Shown here piece by piece: positions 1 to 8,879 of a DNA stretch of 64,000 nucleotides (positions within the stretch are counted from its first letter, which is position 1; every line of letters begins with the position of its first letter). The stretch covers positions 6,634,001 through 6,698,000 of the forward strand of contig NZ_CP107852.1 in assembly GCF_036346875.1 (NCBI RefSeq), in the 5' to 3' direction. This DNA comes from Nocardia sp. NBC_00508. GTDB taxonomy: Bacteria; Actinomycetota; Actinomycetes; Mycobacteriales; Mycobacteriaceae. A program made the translations under genes and the position numbers. Under the pieces are notes generated by a model. It worked only from the letters and a program-made list of their open reading frames with translations, ran no database searches and had not been told where the DNA came from.

Positions 1-1
1 G

Positions 2-1366
2 GCCGATTTCGACTTCGATGCCACCTGGCGAGCTGTGCGGCCGGAGGACGTGCTCACCCTCGTCTACACCTCCGGCACCACCGGAAACCCGAAGGGTGTC
101 GAGATCACCCACGCCAATCTGCTGGCCGAAGCACGCGCGTTCCACGCGGTGCTGCCGGTCGCGTTCGGTGACCGGCAGACCTCCTACCTGCCGTCGGCGC
201 ACATGGCCGACCGGTTCTGTTCGCTGTATCTGCAGCAGGTGTACGGCACGCAGATCACCGTGGTGCCCGACCGGTCGCTGCTGCCCGCCGCGCTGGTCGA
301 CGTGCACCCCACGATCTGGGGTGCGGTGCCCCGGGTGTGGGAAAAGCTGAAGGCGGCCATCGAGTTCTCCGTCGCCAACGAATCCGACGACGCCACCCGC
401 GGCGCGCTGGAGTGGGCGCTGGATGTGGCAGCGCGCAAGGCCGACGCGCAGCTGCGCGGGGAACCGATCGACGCCCAACTGGCCGCCGAATGGGCGAAGG
501 CCGACGAGCGGGTGTTGTCCGGCTTGCGCGCGAAAATCGGCCTGGACCAGCTGAAGTGGGCGATGTCGGGCGCCGCGCCGATTCCGCCGCAGACGCTCGG
601 GTTCTTCTTCGGGCTCGGCATTCCGATCTCGGAGATCTGGGGCATGTCCGAGCTCACCTGCGTGGCGAGTGCCTGCGCGCCCGAGGAGGCGCGGTTGGGT
701 TCGGTGGGCCGGATGCTGCCCGGAATGCAGTGGCGCATCGCCGAAGACGGTGAATTCTTGGTGCGCGGGCCGCTGGTGATGAAAGGCTATCGGAAGGAGC
801 CGCAGAAGACCGCCGAGGCGCTCGACGCCGACGGCTGGCTGCATACCGGCGACATCTTGTCCGTCGACGACGACGGCTACCTGCGGGTGGTCGATCGCAA
901 GAAAGAGCTGATCATCAATTCGGCGGGAAAGAACATGTCCCCGGCCAACATCGAGAACGCGATCAAAGCCGCGACCCCGTTGGTCGGCGCCATCGCCGTG
1001 ATCGGCGAGGCCCGCCCGTACAACACCGCGCTGATCGTCATCGATGCCGAAACCGCGGCGCTGTATGCCGCCAAGTATGGTCTGCCGGAGGCGTCCGCGG
1101 TGGCGCTGGCGGCCGACTCCGGGGTAGTCGCCGAGATCGCGCGCGGTGTGGCGGCGGGCAACGCGACGCTGTCGCGGGTCGAGCAGATCAAGCGGTTCAG
1201 CGTGCTGCCGACCTTCTGGGAACCGGGTGGTGACGAGGTGACTTTGACGATGAAGTTGCGCCGCAAGCCGATCGCGGCCAAGTACGTCGAGCAGATCGCG
1301 TTGCTCTATGCCGACGCCCTGGCCGCAACCGTGCACGAACCGGAAGGACAGCAGGCGCGTCTGTGA
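2..1366 (+). CDS. Long-chain acyl-CoA ligase (FadD type), 5' end outside window
   Basis: C-terminal 454 codons of an ANL-superfamily adenylating enzyme; the reading frame is open from the left edge. It would activate a fatty or other carboxylic acid as acyl-AMP and transfer it to CoA in the cytosol. Visible family motifs are the P-loop YTSGTTGNPKG, the WGMSE motif, the TGD motif and the hinge DRKKELIIN followed by AGKN. It is paralogous to the complete ligase at 23828-25660: the two share the stretch before the P-loop (ADFDFDATW against AEFDFDAAW), the hinge and the end region. It converges on the MBL-fold gene, with 22 bases between the stop codons. Substrate cannot be read from the sequence. 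A fatty-acyl-AMP ligase is less likely because the partner looks like an ordinary FadD15-type enzyme. Confidence 0.9.
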   Translation, partial: ADFDFDATWRAVRPEDVLTLVYTSGTTGNPKGVEITHANLLAEARAFHAVLPVAFGDRQTSYLPSAHMADRFCSLYLQQVYGTQITVVPDRSLLPAALVDVHPTIWGAVPRVWEKLKAAIEFSVANESDDATRGALEWALDVAARKADAQLRGEPIDAQLAAEWAKADERVLSGLRAKIGLDQLKWAMSGAAPIPPQTLGFFFGLGIPISEIWGMSELTCVASACAPEEARLGSVGRMLPGMQWRIAEDGEFLVRGPLVMKGYRKEPQKTAEALDADGWLHTGDILSVDDDGYLRVVDRKKELIINSAGKNMSPANIENAIKAATPLVGAIAVIGEARPYNTALIVIDAETAALYAAKYGLPEASAVALAADSGVVAEIARGVAAGNATLSRVEQIKRFSVLPTFWEPGGDEVTLTMKLRRKPIAAKYVEQIALLYADALAATVHEPEGQQARL

Positions 1367-1388
1367 GGAATCCGCGCCGCCGACGCGC

Positions 1389-2504
1389 TCACAGCGAGAA
1401 AGTGAGCCGCTGGGGCCGCACGTAGTCGGTCGGATCGTGCATAGTGCGCAGGTCCGGTCGTTGCGCGGCGGGAATCCGAGCCAGTTCGGTGCGCAGCGGC
1501 GCGTCGTATGTCGCAGCGCTCGCGGTGAGCCCGGGCAGCCAGTTGTCGTGATGGCTCGGTACGAACAACGCCGGGGTGAGCGCCTGGATGTAGGTGCGCG
1601 GATCGCGCAGGCCGTTGCTGATCTGGTTGTAGCCCTGCACCGCGCCGATCTGCAGGTCGGTGGCGGGCAGCGCGGCGAGGATGTCGAACACGTGCGGGGC
1701 GCGCTCGGTGAGCGGTCCCGTCGAGTCGTGCCAGACCAGTGCAAAGCCCGGCACCCGGAACTGATACAGCAGAACTCCGCCCTCGGGATCACGCAGGCGC
1801 GACACCCCCTGCACGAGGCCGGCGAGCGTCGGTGGGTGCGCGAGTACGACCCCGGGCTCCGGGCGGGGAAAGAAGCGCGGAGATCCGTCGACCGGGTCGG
1901 GTGGGGTGCGCGCGGAGTGCAGATGCCGGATGACGGTCACCTCGACCGCGCCGACGGTGAAGTCTTCGCGGGTGCCGATGGGTGTGTCCGCGTCGCCGTG
2001 TGGGGCGGTCGCGAACGACGGATCGCCGAGCTGCGCGGTGATGTTCGCGCAATGCTCGGCGGTGCCGTGCACGGTGGCGCCGCTGGCCTGCGCGATGCGG
2101 GCGGCGTCGCCGGCGTGGTCGAAGTGTCCGTGGCCGATGAAGATCGCCGCGGGCGCCAGGTCCACCAGGTCCTGCGGGGTGGCCGGGACGTATCCGGTGC
2201 TGGTCAGCCGCGGCACCCACGCGTCGAGCAGGAACACCGCACCGCCGATGGCCAGGGCGTAGGTCGTACACCCGATCCAGGACAGCACCACCCGATCCGT
2301 GCGCGGCGCGCCGGATTCGCCGTCGATGGCATCGGCGCCGAAGAAGCGGATGCGGGCCGCGATCGTCCGCGCGTCGGCGGGTCCGGCCGCGGGCTGTAAC
2401 TGTCCGGCCGCGATCGTCGCCAGTCTGTCGCCGAGCCCGAACAGCCCCAGCCCAGGAATTCTGCACACGCCCCGTACCTCACCACGCACACCCGAGACAG
2501 GCAA
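1389..2504 (-). CDS. MBL-fold metallo-hydrolase
   Basis: Encodes 371 residues with the metallo-beta-lactamase metal-binding motif HGHFDH at about 125-130. Further metal ligands are probable in PSHHDNW near the C-terminus and in the HDST segment. The family hydrolyses diverse esters, lactones and phosphodiesters using one or two metal ions; the substrate here is unknown. It lies 25 bases downstream of mshC on the same strand and probably belongs to that transcript. The first 20 or so residues are poorly conserved-looking, so an internal start nearer the LFGLGDRLATI segment is possible. No signal peptide is convincing, so a cytosolic location is inferred. Confidence 0.75.
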   Translation of the reverse strand: MPVSGVRGEVRGVCRIPGLGLFGLGDRLATIAAGQLQPAAGPADARTIAARIRFFGADAIDGESGAPRTDRVVLSWIGCTTYALAIGGAVFLLDAWVPRLTSTGYVPATPQDLVDLAPAAIFIGHGHFDHAGDAARIAQASGATVHGTAEHCANITAQLGDPSFATAPHGDADTPIGTREDFTVGAVEVTVIRHLHSARTPPDPVDGSPRFFPRPEPGVVLAHPPTLAGLVQGVSRLRDPEGGVLLYQFRVPGFALVWHDSTGPLTERAPHVFDILAALPATDLQIGAVQGYNQISNGLRDPRTYIQALTPALFVPSHHDNWLPGLTASAATYDAPLRTELARIPAAQRPDLRTMHDPTDYVRPQRLTFSL

Positions 2505-2529
2505 GTGGTCGGCCGGGAGTTGGGGCGTA

Positions 2530-3768
2530 TTACAGGCGGATGCCCAGCAGCGCGTCGACCGCTGTGGTGATCAGGGCGGGCGCGTGGGGGTCCTGGCCGC
2601 CGTAGTCGACGGCCTGACGGGCCCAGTTGTCCACGGCATCGAGCGCTTTGGGCGTGTCCAGGTCGTCGGCCAGATGCTGGCGCAGCCGCGCGAGGGTGTC
2701 GGTGGCCGAGGGGCCCGCGGTGAGCGCGACCGCTTCGCGCCACAGGTGCAGGCGGCGCTGTGCGCGTTCGAGCAGCGCGGCGGTCCACATCCGGTCCTGG
2801 CGGTAGTGGCCTGCCAGCAGCGCCAGGCGGATCGCGCCGGGGTCGACGCCGTCGCGGCGCAGCACCGACACCAGTACCAGGTTGCCCCGGGACTTCGACA
2901 TCTTCTCCCCGTCCAGCCCGATCAGGCCGGCGTGGACGTAGTGGCGGGCGAAACGACGGCCCGCGATCAGCGACTCGGCGTGCGCGGCGGAGTATTCGTG
3001 GTGCGGGTAGATCAGGTCGCTGCCGCCGCCCTGGATGTCGAATTCCGGGCCGATGCGGTTGACCGCGATCGCCGAACACTCGATGTGCCAGCCGGGCCTG
3101 CCCGCGCCGAACGGGGCGGGCCAGGACGGCTCGCCGGGGCGGGCCGCGCGCCACACCAGCGCGTCGATGGTGTCGCGTTTGCCCGGGCGGTCCGGGTCGC
3201 CGCCGCGCTCGGCGAACAACCGCTCCATGGTGGGACGGTCGTAGCCGGATTCGTACCCGAACTGCTCGGTGGCGTCGGCACGGAAGTAGATGTCGGGGTA
3301 TTCGGGGTCGTCGACGACGTAGGCGGCGCCGGAGGCCAGCAGTTTCTGCACGAACTCGACGACCTCGTCGACCGATTCGATCGCGCCCACGTAGTCGCGG
3401 GGTGGCACGATCCGCAGCGCCGACATGTCCTCGCGGAACAGGTCGGTCTCCGCCGTGCCGAGTTCGCGCCAGTCCACACCGTCGCGTTCGGCGCGGACGA
3501 ACAGCGGGTCGTCGACGTCGGTGACGTTCTGCACATAGTGCACGTCGTGGCCCGCATCCCGCCACAGCCGGTTGACCAGGTCGAAGGTCAGGTAGGTCGC
3601 GGCGTGCCCGAGGTGGGTGGCGTCGTAGGGGGTGATGCCGCAGACGTACATGGTGGCGGTGGCGCCGGGAGTGACCGGCCGGACCTGTCGGTCGGCGGTG
3701 TCGTACAACCGCAACGGCGGTCCTGCTCCAGGGACGGCGGGGACGGCGGTGTCGGACCAGGACTGCAT
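2530..3768 (-). CDS. mshC: Cysteine:GlcN-Ins ligase of mycothiol synthesis
   Basis: MshC joins L-cysteine to glucosaminyl-inositol with ATP, the third step of mycothiol synthesis in the cytosol. The protein is 412 residues, the usual length. It is a cysteinyl-tRNA-synthetase-like enzyme, with the HIGH-type motif HLGHA at 52-56 within CGITPYDATHLGHA, GWHIECSA at 226-233, and KMSKS at 289-293. I chose the ATG at 3768 because it gives the family N-terminus MQSWSDTAVPAVPG; the frame stays open upstream but that extension looks non-coding. It lies downstream of the uppP-phosphatase-DUF3090-SCO1664 set on the same strand, as in mycobacteria. Its presence places the organism firmly in the Actinobacteria. 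Confidence 0.97.
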   Translation of the reverse strand: MQSWSDTAVPAVPGAGPPLRLYDTADRQVRPVTPGATATMYVCGITPYDATHLGHAATYLTFDLVNRLWRDAGHDVHYVQNVTDVDDPLFVRAERDGVDWRELGTAETDLFREDMSALRIVPPRDYVGAIESVDEVVEFVQKLLASGAAYVVDDPEYPDIYFRADATEQFGYESGYDRPTMERLFAERGGDPDRPGKRDTIDALVWRAARPGEPSWPAPFGAGRPGWHIECSAIAVNRIGPEFDIQGGGSDLIYPHHEYSAAHAESLIAGRRFARHYVHAGLIGLDGEKMSKSRGNLVLVSVLRRDGVDPGAIRLALLAGHYRQDRMWTAALLERAQRRLHLWREAVALTAGPSATDTLARLRQHLADDLDTPKALDAVDNWARQAVDYGGQDPHAPALITTAVDALLGIRL

Positions 3769-3904
3769 GCTTATGAGGGTAAGGGTGTGGTGGAGATCAT
3801 CCGCCCCCGCCCCGACGCCGCCCGGGGGCGGGCCGGTCGGCAGGCCCTCACGACGTGCGTCTTCCAGCAAATCGTGGGATGTCAAGGTTTCGGGTCTGGC
3901 TGAA

Positions 3905-4324
3905 TCACCGGTCGCGGCGGGTGGGGTCGGTGATCGTGTTGCGGGTGATCGCGAACGTCCCGTCCAGGTCAGGAATATCCGGATCGGTGTCGGCGAGTGC
4001 GATCTGGGTGAATTCGCCGCGTGCCACGTCGAACTCGAGTTCGTGATAGGCGACCGTATCGCCCCAATCCGGCGATGGCAACGAGATGAAGCGCATCGTG
4101 AACCGCCCGGAATCCACCGAGCCCTCGGTGAGGACGTAGACGCCGAAGTGGTCTTCCCCCGCCGAGCTCAGCCAGTAGACGCCGTTGTCGTACAGGTGCA
4201 GGTCGGTGTCGGGGTAGGGCTTTTTGTCGTAGAGATGCAGGTAGTGCAACGCGAGCTTGTAGGTCGGCGCCCCGATGCCGATCTGCACCGTCGGTGCCGC
4301 ACGGTCTCCGGTCGAGTGGGTCAT
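3905..4324 (-). CDS. Conserved hypothetical protein, 139 aa
   Basis: I do not recognise a named family. The ATG at 4324 is preceded by a good ribosome binding site (AGGGAGG, 5-7 bases upstream), which excludes the ten extra residues of the open frame. The protein is acidic and rich in aromatic residues and beta-prone segments (LHYLHLYDKKPYPDTDLHLY, HFGVYVL, RFTMRFISL). It has no signal peptide or membrane segment and resembles a small all-beta cytosolic protein. It lies between the SCO1664-family gene (96-base gap) and mshC (136-base gap) on the same strand, so co-transcription with the mycothiol gene is likely but not proof of function. Confidence 0.7.
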   Translation of the reverse strand: MTHSTGDRAAPTVQIGIGAPTYKLALHYLHLYDKKPYPDTDLHLYDNGVYWLSSAGEDHFGVYVLTEGSVDSGRFTMRFISLPSPDWGDTVAYHELEFDVARGEFTQIALADTDPDIPDLDGTFAITRNTITDPTRRDR

Positions 4325-4420
4325 CGGGTCCTCCCTGGTGATCGCGCCGAGCATTCGAGCTTCAACTGTGCCAGGAATGTCCCCGGTACGGCATCGGTCA
4401 CGGTGGCGGGGCTGTCGCGC

Positions 4421-5227
4421 TCAGAAGGCAGGCCACGGGATGGGACGCGCGGTGCGCGGCAGCGGCATCACCGGGTCGTCGAGCACCTGCTGGGTGCGTT
4501 CGGCGAGCGCGTCGATCTCGCTGTCGGTGATGTATTCGCTCAGCGCATCGGCGAACGCGCCCGGCAAATGTTTGGCGAACACGGTGATGTCCGCGATCAG
4601 GCCGTCGTCTATGGGTTGGCCCGCCCAGCCCCACAGCACGGTGCGCAGTTTGTGCTCGGTGTGCAGGCAGATGCCGTGATCGACGGCGTACACCTGACCG
4701 TCCACGCCTTCCAGCGCATGCCCGCCCTTGCGGTCGGCGTTGTTGAGCAGCACGTCCAGCACCGCCACCCGCTGCAGCCGGGGGTCGTCGGCGTGGATCA
4801 GCGACACTTCGTTGCCCTCCTGGTCCAGTGCGCGCAGCACCTCGCGGAATCCGTCGGGTACCGCGCCCGCGGGGCACAGGTCGATCAGGTCGAGCCGGTT
4901 GCCGCGGTCGGTGTGGTTGTCCACGCCGTCGACCCAGCGTTGCACCATGCCGGGCCCGAAAGGGCCCTCGCGCAGGATGGTTTCGGGGATCACGCTCCAG
5001 CCGACCGCCTCGGAGATCAGATACGACGCCACCTCGCGTCCGGCGAGGGTGCCGTCGGGAAAGTCCCACAACGGGCGTTCGCCACGGATCGGCTTGTAGA
5101 CCACCCGCAGCGCCTGGTCCGTCTGGCTGTCGGGCACATCGCAGACCAGGGTCACGTTGCTGGCGGTGGTCACCCGCCCGATCACCGTCAGCTCGCCGCT
5201 GTGGAATCGGTCCCCGGCCTCGGCCAC
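4421..5227 (-). CDS. SCO1664-family PI3/4-kinase-fold protein
   Basis: Encodes 268 residues of the SCO1664 family, distantly related to the catalytic fold of phosphatidylinositol 3/4-kinases. Family signatures are a nucleotide-binding-like segment VVYKPIRGERPLWDFPDGT, REVASYLISEA, an NNADRKGGHAL segment equivalent to the catalytic loop, and YAVDHGICLH equivalent to the metal-binding DFG-like motif. The biochemical substrate is not established for the family. It starts only 4 bases after the DUF3090 stop, so the two are very probably translated from one message, as in M. tuberculosis (Rv2133c/Rv2134c by memory). Cytosolic; no signal sequence. Confidence 0.88.
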   Translation of the reverse strand: MAEAGDRFHSGELTVIGRVTTASNVTLVCDVPDSQTDQALRVVYKPIRGERPLWDFPDGTLAGREVASYLISEAVGWSVIPETILREGPFGPGMVQRWVDGVDNHTDRGNRLDLIDLCPAGAVPDGFREVLRALDQEGNEVSLIHADDPRLQRVAVLDVLLNNADRKGGHALEGVDGQVYAVDHGICLHTEHKLRTVLWGWAGQPIDDGLIADITVFAKHLPGAFADALSEYITDSEIDALAERTQQVLDDPVMPLPRTARPIPWPAF

Positions 5228-5231
5228 CCGA

Positions 5232-5816
5232 TCACTCCTCTAGTTCGGCCGCGCCGAAGATGTCGCCGCGCTTGTAGCCGTTGGTGCGCACGCACATGTG
5301 TCCGCGAGCCGACAGCGGTTCTCCGCACAGCGGGCAGGGCGGACGGCCCGCCGCGATCACGCGGGTGGAGCGCAGCGCGAATTCGCGGGCCTGGATCGGG
5401 GTGAGGAACACCCGTACCGCGTCGGGTCCTTCCTCGGTGTCGTCGAGCACCACCGACTCGTCGACTTCGGTTTCGGTGATCGCCAGCAGTTCCACCACCA
5501 CCGCGCCCGCGTCGGCGTCCCAGCCCAGGCCCATGGTGCCGACCCGGAACTCGGCGTCGATCGGGGTGACCAGCGGCGCGTTGTCGGTGACGTCCTCGGC
5601 CTGCGGCGGCACCTCCGCGCCGAAGCGGCGCGCGACCTCGTCCAGTAGCAGACCCATCCGGTCGGCGAGCACCTTCACCTGCTGCTTCTCCAGCAGCACG
5701 CTGACCACGCGCGGTTCCTGCACGGCCTGCAGGTAGAACGCGCGATCGCCCGGCTCACCGACGGTCCCGGCGACGAAACGATCGGGGGTGCGGAATACAT
5801 GGATTGCGCGTGACAC
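5232..5816 (-). CDS. DUF3090 family protein with C-terminal zinc-ribbon-like motif
   Basis: The N-terminus SRAIHVFRTPDRFVAGTVG is characteristic of DUF3090 and the protein has the expected length (about 194 aa). Near the C-terminus CPLCGEPLSARGHMC shows a Cys-x2-Cys pair plus a further His/Cys, which suggests a small metal site. I chose GTG at 5816, which sits 5 bases after a strong AGGAGG; an in-frame GTG two codons upstream (5822) is too close to that site. The molecular role of the family is unknown. Its tight linkage with the SCO1664 kinase-fold gene downstream and the histidine phosphatase upstream suggests a common process. Confidence 0.9.
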   Translation of the reverse strand: MSRAIHVFRTPDRFVAGTVGEPGDRAFYLQAVQEPRVVSVLLEKQQVKVLADRMGLLLDEVARRFGAEVPPQAEDVTDNAPLVTPIDAEFRVGTMGLGWDADAGAVVVELLAITETEVDESVVLDDTEEGPDAVRVFLTPIQAREFALRSTRVIAAGRPPCPLCGEPLSARGHMCVRTNGYKRGDIFGAAELEE

Positions 5817-5889
5817 ATGCACCTCCTGATACGTGACCCTGATCGACTACCCGCGGCGCGCGGATTCCATACAACGACCGTACGGTTGT

Positions 5890-6648
5890 TCACAAGGAAT
5901 CGCGGCGCTCCGCATTCCCATTATCCGCACTTCCCGCGTCTCCCAGCTCACCACCGGGAACAGGACCGGAGGTCGCGGTTCTCGATGCCGCCGAGGCGCC
6001 GTCTCGGGGTTGCCCGCCGGTGGCGGCGAGGGCGGACAGGTCGGAGCCGGTGTCGTTCATCCGCCACACGTACGGCGCGGTCGGGGTGTAGCGGATGACG
6101 CTGATCGAGGCGGGTTCGACCATGATGCGCTGGAAACCGTCCAGGTGGATGCCGAGGGCGTCGGCGAGGACTGCCTTGATCACGTCGCCGTGCGTGCACG
6201 CCACCCACAGCGCGTCGCGGCCGTGTTGCTCGGCCAGGGCGCGGTCGTGGTCGCGGATGGCGGCCACGGCGCGGGACTGCACCTGTGCCAGGCCCTCGCC
6301 GCCGGGGAAGACCGCGCCGGAGGCATGCCGCTGCACGACCTTCCACAGCGGTTCGGCCAGCAGATCGGCGATCGGGCGGCCGGTCCACTCGCCGTAATCG
6401 ACCTCGATGAGCCGGTCGTCGAATACCGGCTCCAGCCCGAACTTTTCCGCCAGCGGTGCCACGGTGCGCTGGCAGCGCAGCAGCGGCGAATGCACGATGC
6501 GTTCGATCGGCAGCCCGGCCAGTCGTTCGGCCACGGCCCTGGCCTGCTCGTCGCCGCGCTCGGTGAGCCCGACGCCGGTGCCGCGACCGGCCAGGGTGCG
6601 GGCGGTGTTCGACGTCGACACACCGTGCCGCAACAGGATCACCGTCAT
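5890..6648 (-). CDS. MSMEG_4193-type histidine phosphatase
   Basis: A 252-residue histidine phosphatase (phosphoglycerate-mutase superfamily). The catalytic LLRHGVSTSN is at the N-terminus, and the second histidine lies in ACTHGDVIKAV; SPLLRCQRTV and the acid/base EVDYGEW segment are also present. It matches the mycobacterial MSMEG_4193/Rv2135c group, reported as phosphatases rather than true mutases. The last 45 or so residues are low-complexity and rich in Ala, Gly and Ser, probably a disordered tail. It starts 16 bases after uppP on the same strand, which suggests operon transcription. The physiological substrate is not known from sequence. Confidence 0.9.
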   Translation of the reverse strand: MTVILLRHGVSTSNTARTLAGRGTGVGLTERGDEQARAVAERLAGLPIERIVHSPLLRCQRTVAPLAEKFGLEPVFDDRLIEVDYGEWTGRPIADLLAEPLWKVVQRHASGAVFPGGEGLAQVQSRAVAAIRDHDRALAEQHGRDALWVACTHGDVIKAVLADALGIHLDGFQRIMVEPASISVIRYTPTAPYVWRMNDTGSDLSALAATGGQPRDGASAASRTATSGPVPGGELGDAGSADNGNAERRDSL

Positions 6649-6664
6649 GCGGCCAGCCTAGCGA

Positions 6665-7594
6665 TCATGTCGCCGAGATTTCCCCTGCCGCCAGCAGACC
6701 CATGATGACCAGGCCGAGCACGATGCGGTAGCCGACGAACCAGTACAGCGAATGCCGCGCCACGAAACGCAGCAGCCACGCCACCGACGCGTAGCCGACG
6801 ACGAACGCCAGCAACGTGGCCACCAGCAGTTGCGGTCCGCTGGCATTGAGCCCTTCACCGGCGGGTGCGAACGCGTCCGGCAGGCTGAACAGACCCGAGG
6901 CGGTGACGGCGGGAATGGCGAGCAGGAACGAAAACCGTACCGCCGCTTCACGTTCCAGCCCGAGGAACAGTCCGGCGGTGGAGGTCGCGCCCGAGCGCGA
7001 GACACCGGGGATCAGCGCCAGGCTTTGGGCGAAGCCCATCGCCAGACCGTCGCGGGTGGTCAGCTGCTCGATCGGGCGTTCCTTGCGACCGAAGTGTTCG
7101 CCGGCGGCGATGACCAGGGCGAAGAAGATCAGCATGAACGACACCAGCCACAGATTGCGCGCCCCGGTGCGGATCTCGTCTTTGAAGACGAACCCCAGCA
7201 CGCCGATCGGGATGGTGGCGATGATCACATACCAGCCGATGCGGTAGTCGAGTTCGCGCTGGTTCTGTGCGTGGAGAACGCGCGTGCGGTCGGCGGTGAG
7301 GACCGGAAGTTTCGTGGTGGGCTGATCGTGCAGTGGGAGCTCCTGCCTGCCGCGCGTGGTCACCCGCTCGCGCAGACCCGCGAACCAGGCCAACACGATC
7401 CGCCAGATGTCCTTGGCGAAGTACACCAGCACTGCGGCCTCGGTGCCCAGCTGGGTGACCGCGGTGAACGAGGCGCCCGCGTCGTCGCCGAAGAAGACGG
7501 AGGACACGATGCGCAGATGCGCCGAGGAGGAGATCGGCAGGAACTCCGTGAGTCCCTGCACCAGGCCCAGCAGCAAGGCCTGCACCCAGGTCAT
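6665..7594 (-). CDS. uppP: Undecaprenyl-diphosphatase UppP (BacA family)
   Basis: Encodes 309 residues of a polytopic membrane phosphatase that recycles undecaprenyl diphosphate to the monophosphate carrier used for cell-wall and glycan export. Family motifs are clear: LLLGLVQGLTEFLPISSSAHL at the N-terminus and GVSRSGATSTAG in the second half, with several hydrophobic helices (YVIIATIPIGVLGFVF, LWLVSFMLIFFALVIAA and others). ATG at 7594 follows TAGGAGAG with proper spacing. It heads the leftward set that ends at mshC or the MBL gene. A cytosolic loop of about 50 residues between the first helices is hydrophilic. The frame is open for another 155 codons upstream but that is non-coding. Confidence 0.96.
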   Translation of the reverse strand: MTWVQALLLGLVQGLTEFLPISSSAHLRIVSSVFFGDDAGASFTAVTQLGTEAAVLVYFAKDIWRIVLAWFAGLRERVTTRGRQELPLHDQPTTKLPVLTADRTRVLHAQNQRELDYRIGWYVIIATIPIGVLGFVFKDEIRTGARNLWLVSFMLIFFALVIAAGEHFGRKERPIEQLTTRDGLAMGFAQSLALIPGVSRSGATSTAGLFLGLEREAAVRFSFLLAIPAVTASGLFSLPDAFAPAGEGLNASGPQLLVATLLAFVVGYASVAWLLRFVARHSLYWFVGYRIVLGLVIMGLLAAGEISAT

Positions 7595-7848
7595 CGACTC
7601 TCCTACCACGAACCAGCCTCCACTTCCACCCGAAATACGTGTTCCCACCTGGGCAATTGGTCCGGCGGTCGGCGCGTCGCTGTGACCACCGCCGCAATCA
7701 CGCAGCGACAGTACAGTGTCGAGGCCGCGACGGCGTGCCCGGCTGTTGCGCTGCCGCCACCGCGCGGTTCGCACCAGGGGGGCGGTTTCCCCGCTCGCGC
7801 AAGTGCGACCCACTGTGCTGGTGGGCGTCGAGTCGCGTATCCACACTC

Positions 7849-7885
7849 TAGGCTTGGCGCCGTGACGATTGCGCGGACACGGTGA
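7849..7885 (+). promoter_or_regulatory. Probable leaderless promoter with 7-codon mini-ORF before the reductase
   Basis: TAGGCT at 7849-7854 has the actinobacterial -10 form (TAnnnT) and sits exactly 7 bases before a GTG at 7862, the spacing typical of leaderless messages. From that GTG an eight-codon frame (MTIARTR, stop 7883-7885) ends in TGATG, where the ATG at 7885 starts the aldo/keto reductase. No -35 match is obvious. The rest of the uppP-reductase intergenic stretch (7595-7848) shows no gene. The reading is inferred from spacing only. Confidence 0.4.
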
Positions 7886-8859
7886 TGGAACAGCGGACGG
7901 TGGGCCGCAGCGGCCTGCGGGTGTCCCGGATAGGACTGGCGACCCACACCTGGGGTGCGCATACCGATACCGACGAGGCGGCAGTGCAGTTGGTGGCGTT
8001 CGCCGAGGCGGGCGGCACGCTGGTGGACACCTCCCCCGCCTATGCCGGCGGTGCGGCACAACGGATCCTGGCCGAACTGCTCGGCGATCTGGTCTCGCGC
8101 GACGATCTGGTACTCAGCGGTTGCGCGGGTGTCGCGCCGCGGACCACGCCCGCACCTGGGGGAGCTTCCGTGCCCGCGCCGGAACCGGTTCGCCCGGCCG
8201 TGGACACCTCGCGCCGCGCGCTGCTGCGCCAACTCGATCGGACGCTGCTCGAACTGGGCACCGACTATCTCGATATCTGGCATGTCGCCGCGTGGGACCC
8301 GCAGACTCCACTCCACGAGGTCGCCGCCACCCTCGAATTCGCGGTCCGCTCGGGGCGGGTCCGCTACGGCGGGGTGCGTGGATTCAACGCCTGGCAGGTC
8401 GCCAGCATCGCCGCGGTCGCGCCCATCACCGTCGCGCAGACCCCGTACTCGCTGCTCGCGCGTGATACCGAAACCGATTTCATTCCGGCCGCCCAGCATC
8501 ACGGCGTCGGGCTGATCGCTACCGCGCCGCTGGCCGGAGGCATTCTCACCGGCAAGTATCGCGACGGAGTGCCCGCCGATTCGCGCGGCGCGGACGAGGC
8601 GACCGCCGCCGAGATCCGCCACCGGCTCGACGACCGCGCGACCCGAGTGGTCGAGGCGCTGGTCACCGCCGCCGACGGACTGGGCACCTCGCCGCTTGCC
8701 GTCGCGCTGGCCTGGATCCGGGAGCGACCCGGCATCGCAAGCATGATCGTCGGCGCACGCGACATCGGGCAGCTCACCGGCGTGCTGGCAGCGGAAACTC
8801 TGGAACTGCCGCGCGCGATCGCGGCCGCCCTGGACGACGTCAGTGCACGCACCGAGTGA
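7885..8859 (+). CDS. Aldo/keto reductase
   Basis: Encodes 324 residues of an NADPH-dependent (beta/alpha)8-barrel oxidoreductase. Visible features are the N-terminal MEQRTVGRSGLRVSRIGLAT, the catalytic-region TLVDTSPAYAGG (Asp and Tyr), the DYLDIWHVAAWDP segment, and the C-terminal cofactor region SMIVGARDIGQL. The usual Lys/His catalytic positions are replaced by less standard residues (VLSGCAG, WHVAAWD), so activity may differ from classical members. ATG 7885 overlaps the stop of the mini-ORF upstream; a GTG at 7882 is an alternative. It is divergent from uppP and 20 bases upstream of the 77-bp repeat array, so it probably shares a transcript with the ABC importer genes. Confidence 0.85.
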   Translation: MEQRTVGRSGLRVSRIGLATHTWGAHTDTDEAAVQLVAFAEAGGTLVDTSPAYAGGAAQRILAELLGDLVSRDDLVLSGCAGVAPRTTPAPGGASVPAPEPVRPAVDTSRRALLRQLDRTLLELGTDYLDIWHVAAWDPQTPLHEVAATLEFAVRSGRVRYGGVRGFNAWQVASIAAVAPITVAQTPYSLLARDTETDFIPAAQHHGVGLIATAPLAGGILTGKYRDGVPADSRGADEATAAEIRHRLDDRATRVVEALVTAADGLGTSPLAVALAWIRERPGIASMIVGARDIGQLTGVLAAETLELPRAIAAALDDVSARTE

Positions 8860-8879
8860 CAGAGATTAGCCTTGCCGGC

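Noticed and set aside
2299..3903. Long plus-strand frame of 534 codons
   Set aside because: It is antisense to mshC and the MBL gene, which have clear motifs; its composition is that of a GC-rich shadow.
3632..5404. Long plus-strand frame of 590 codons
   Set aside because: It lies antisense to the unknown, SCO1664 and DUF3090 genes and shows no domain-like sequence.
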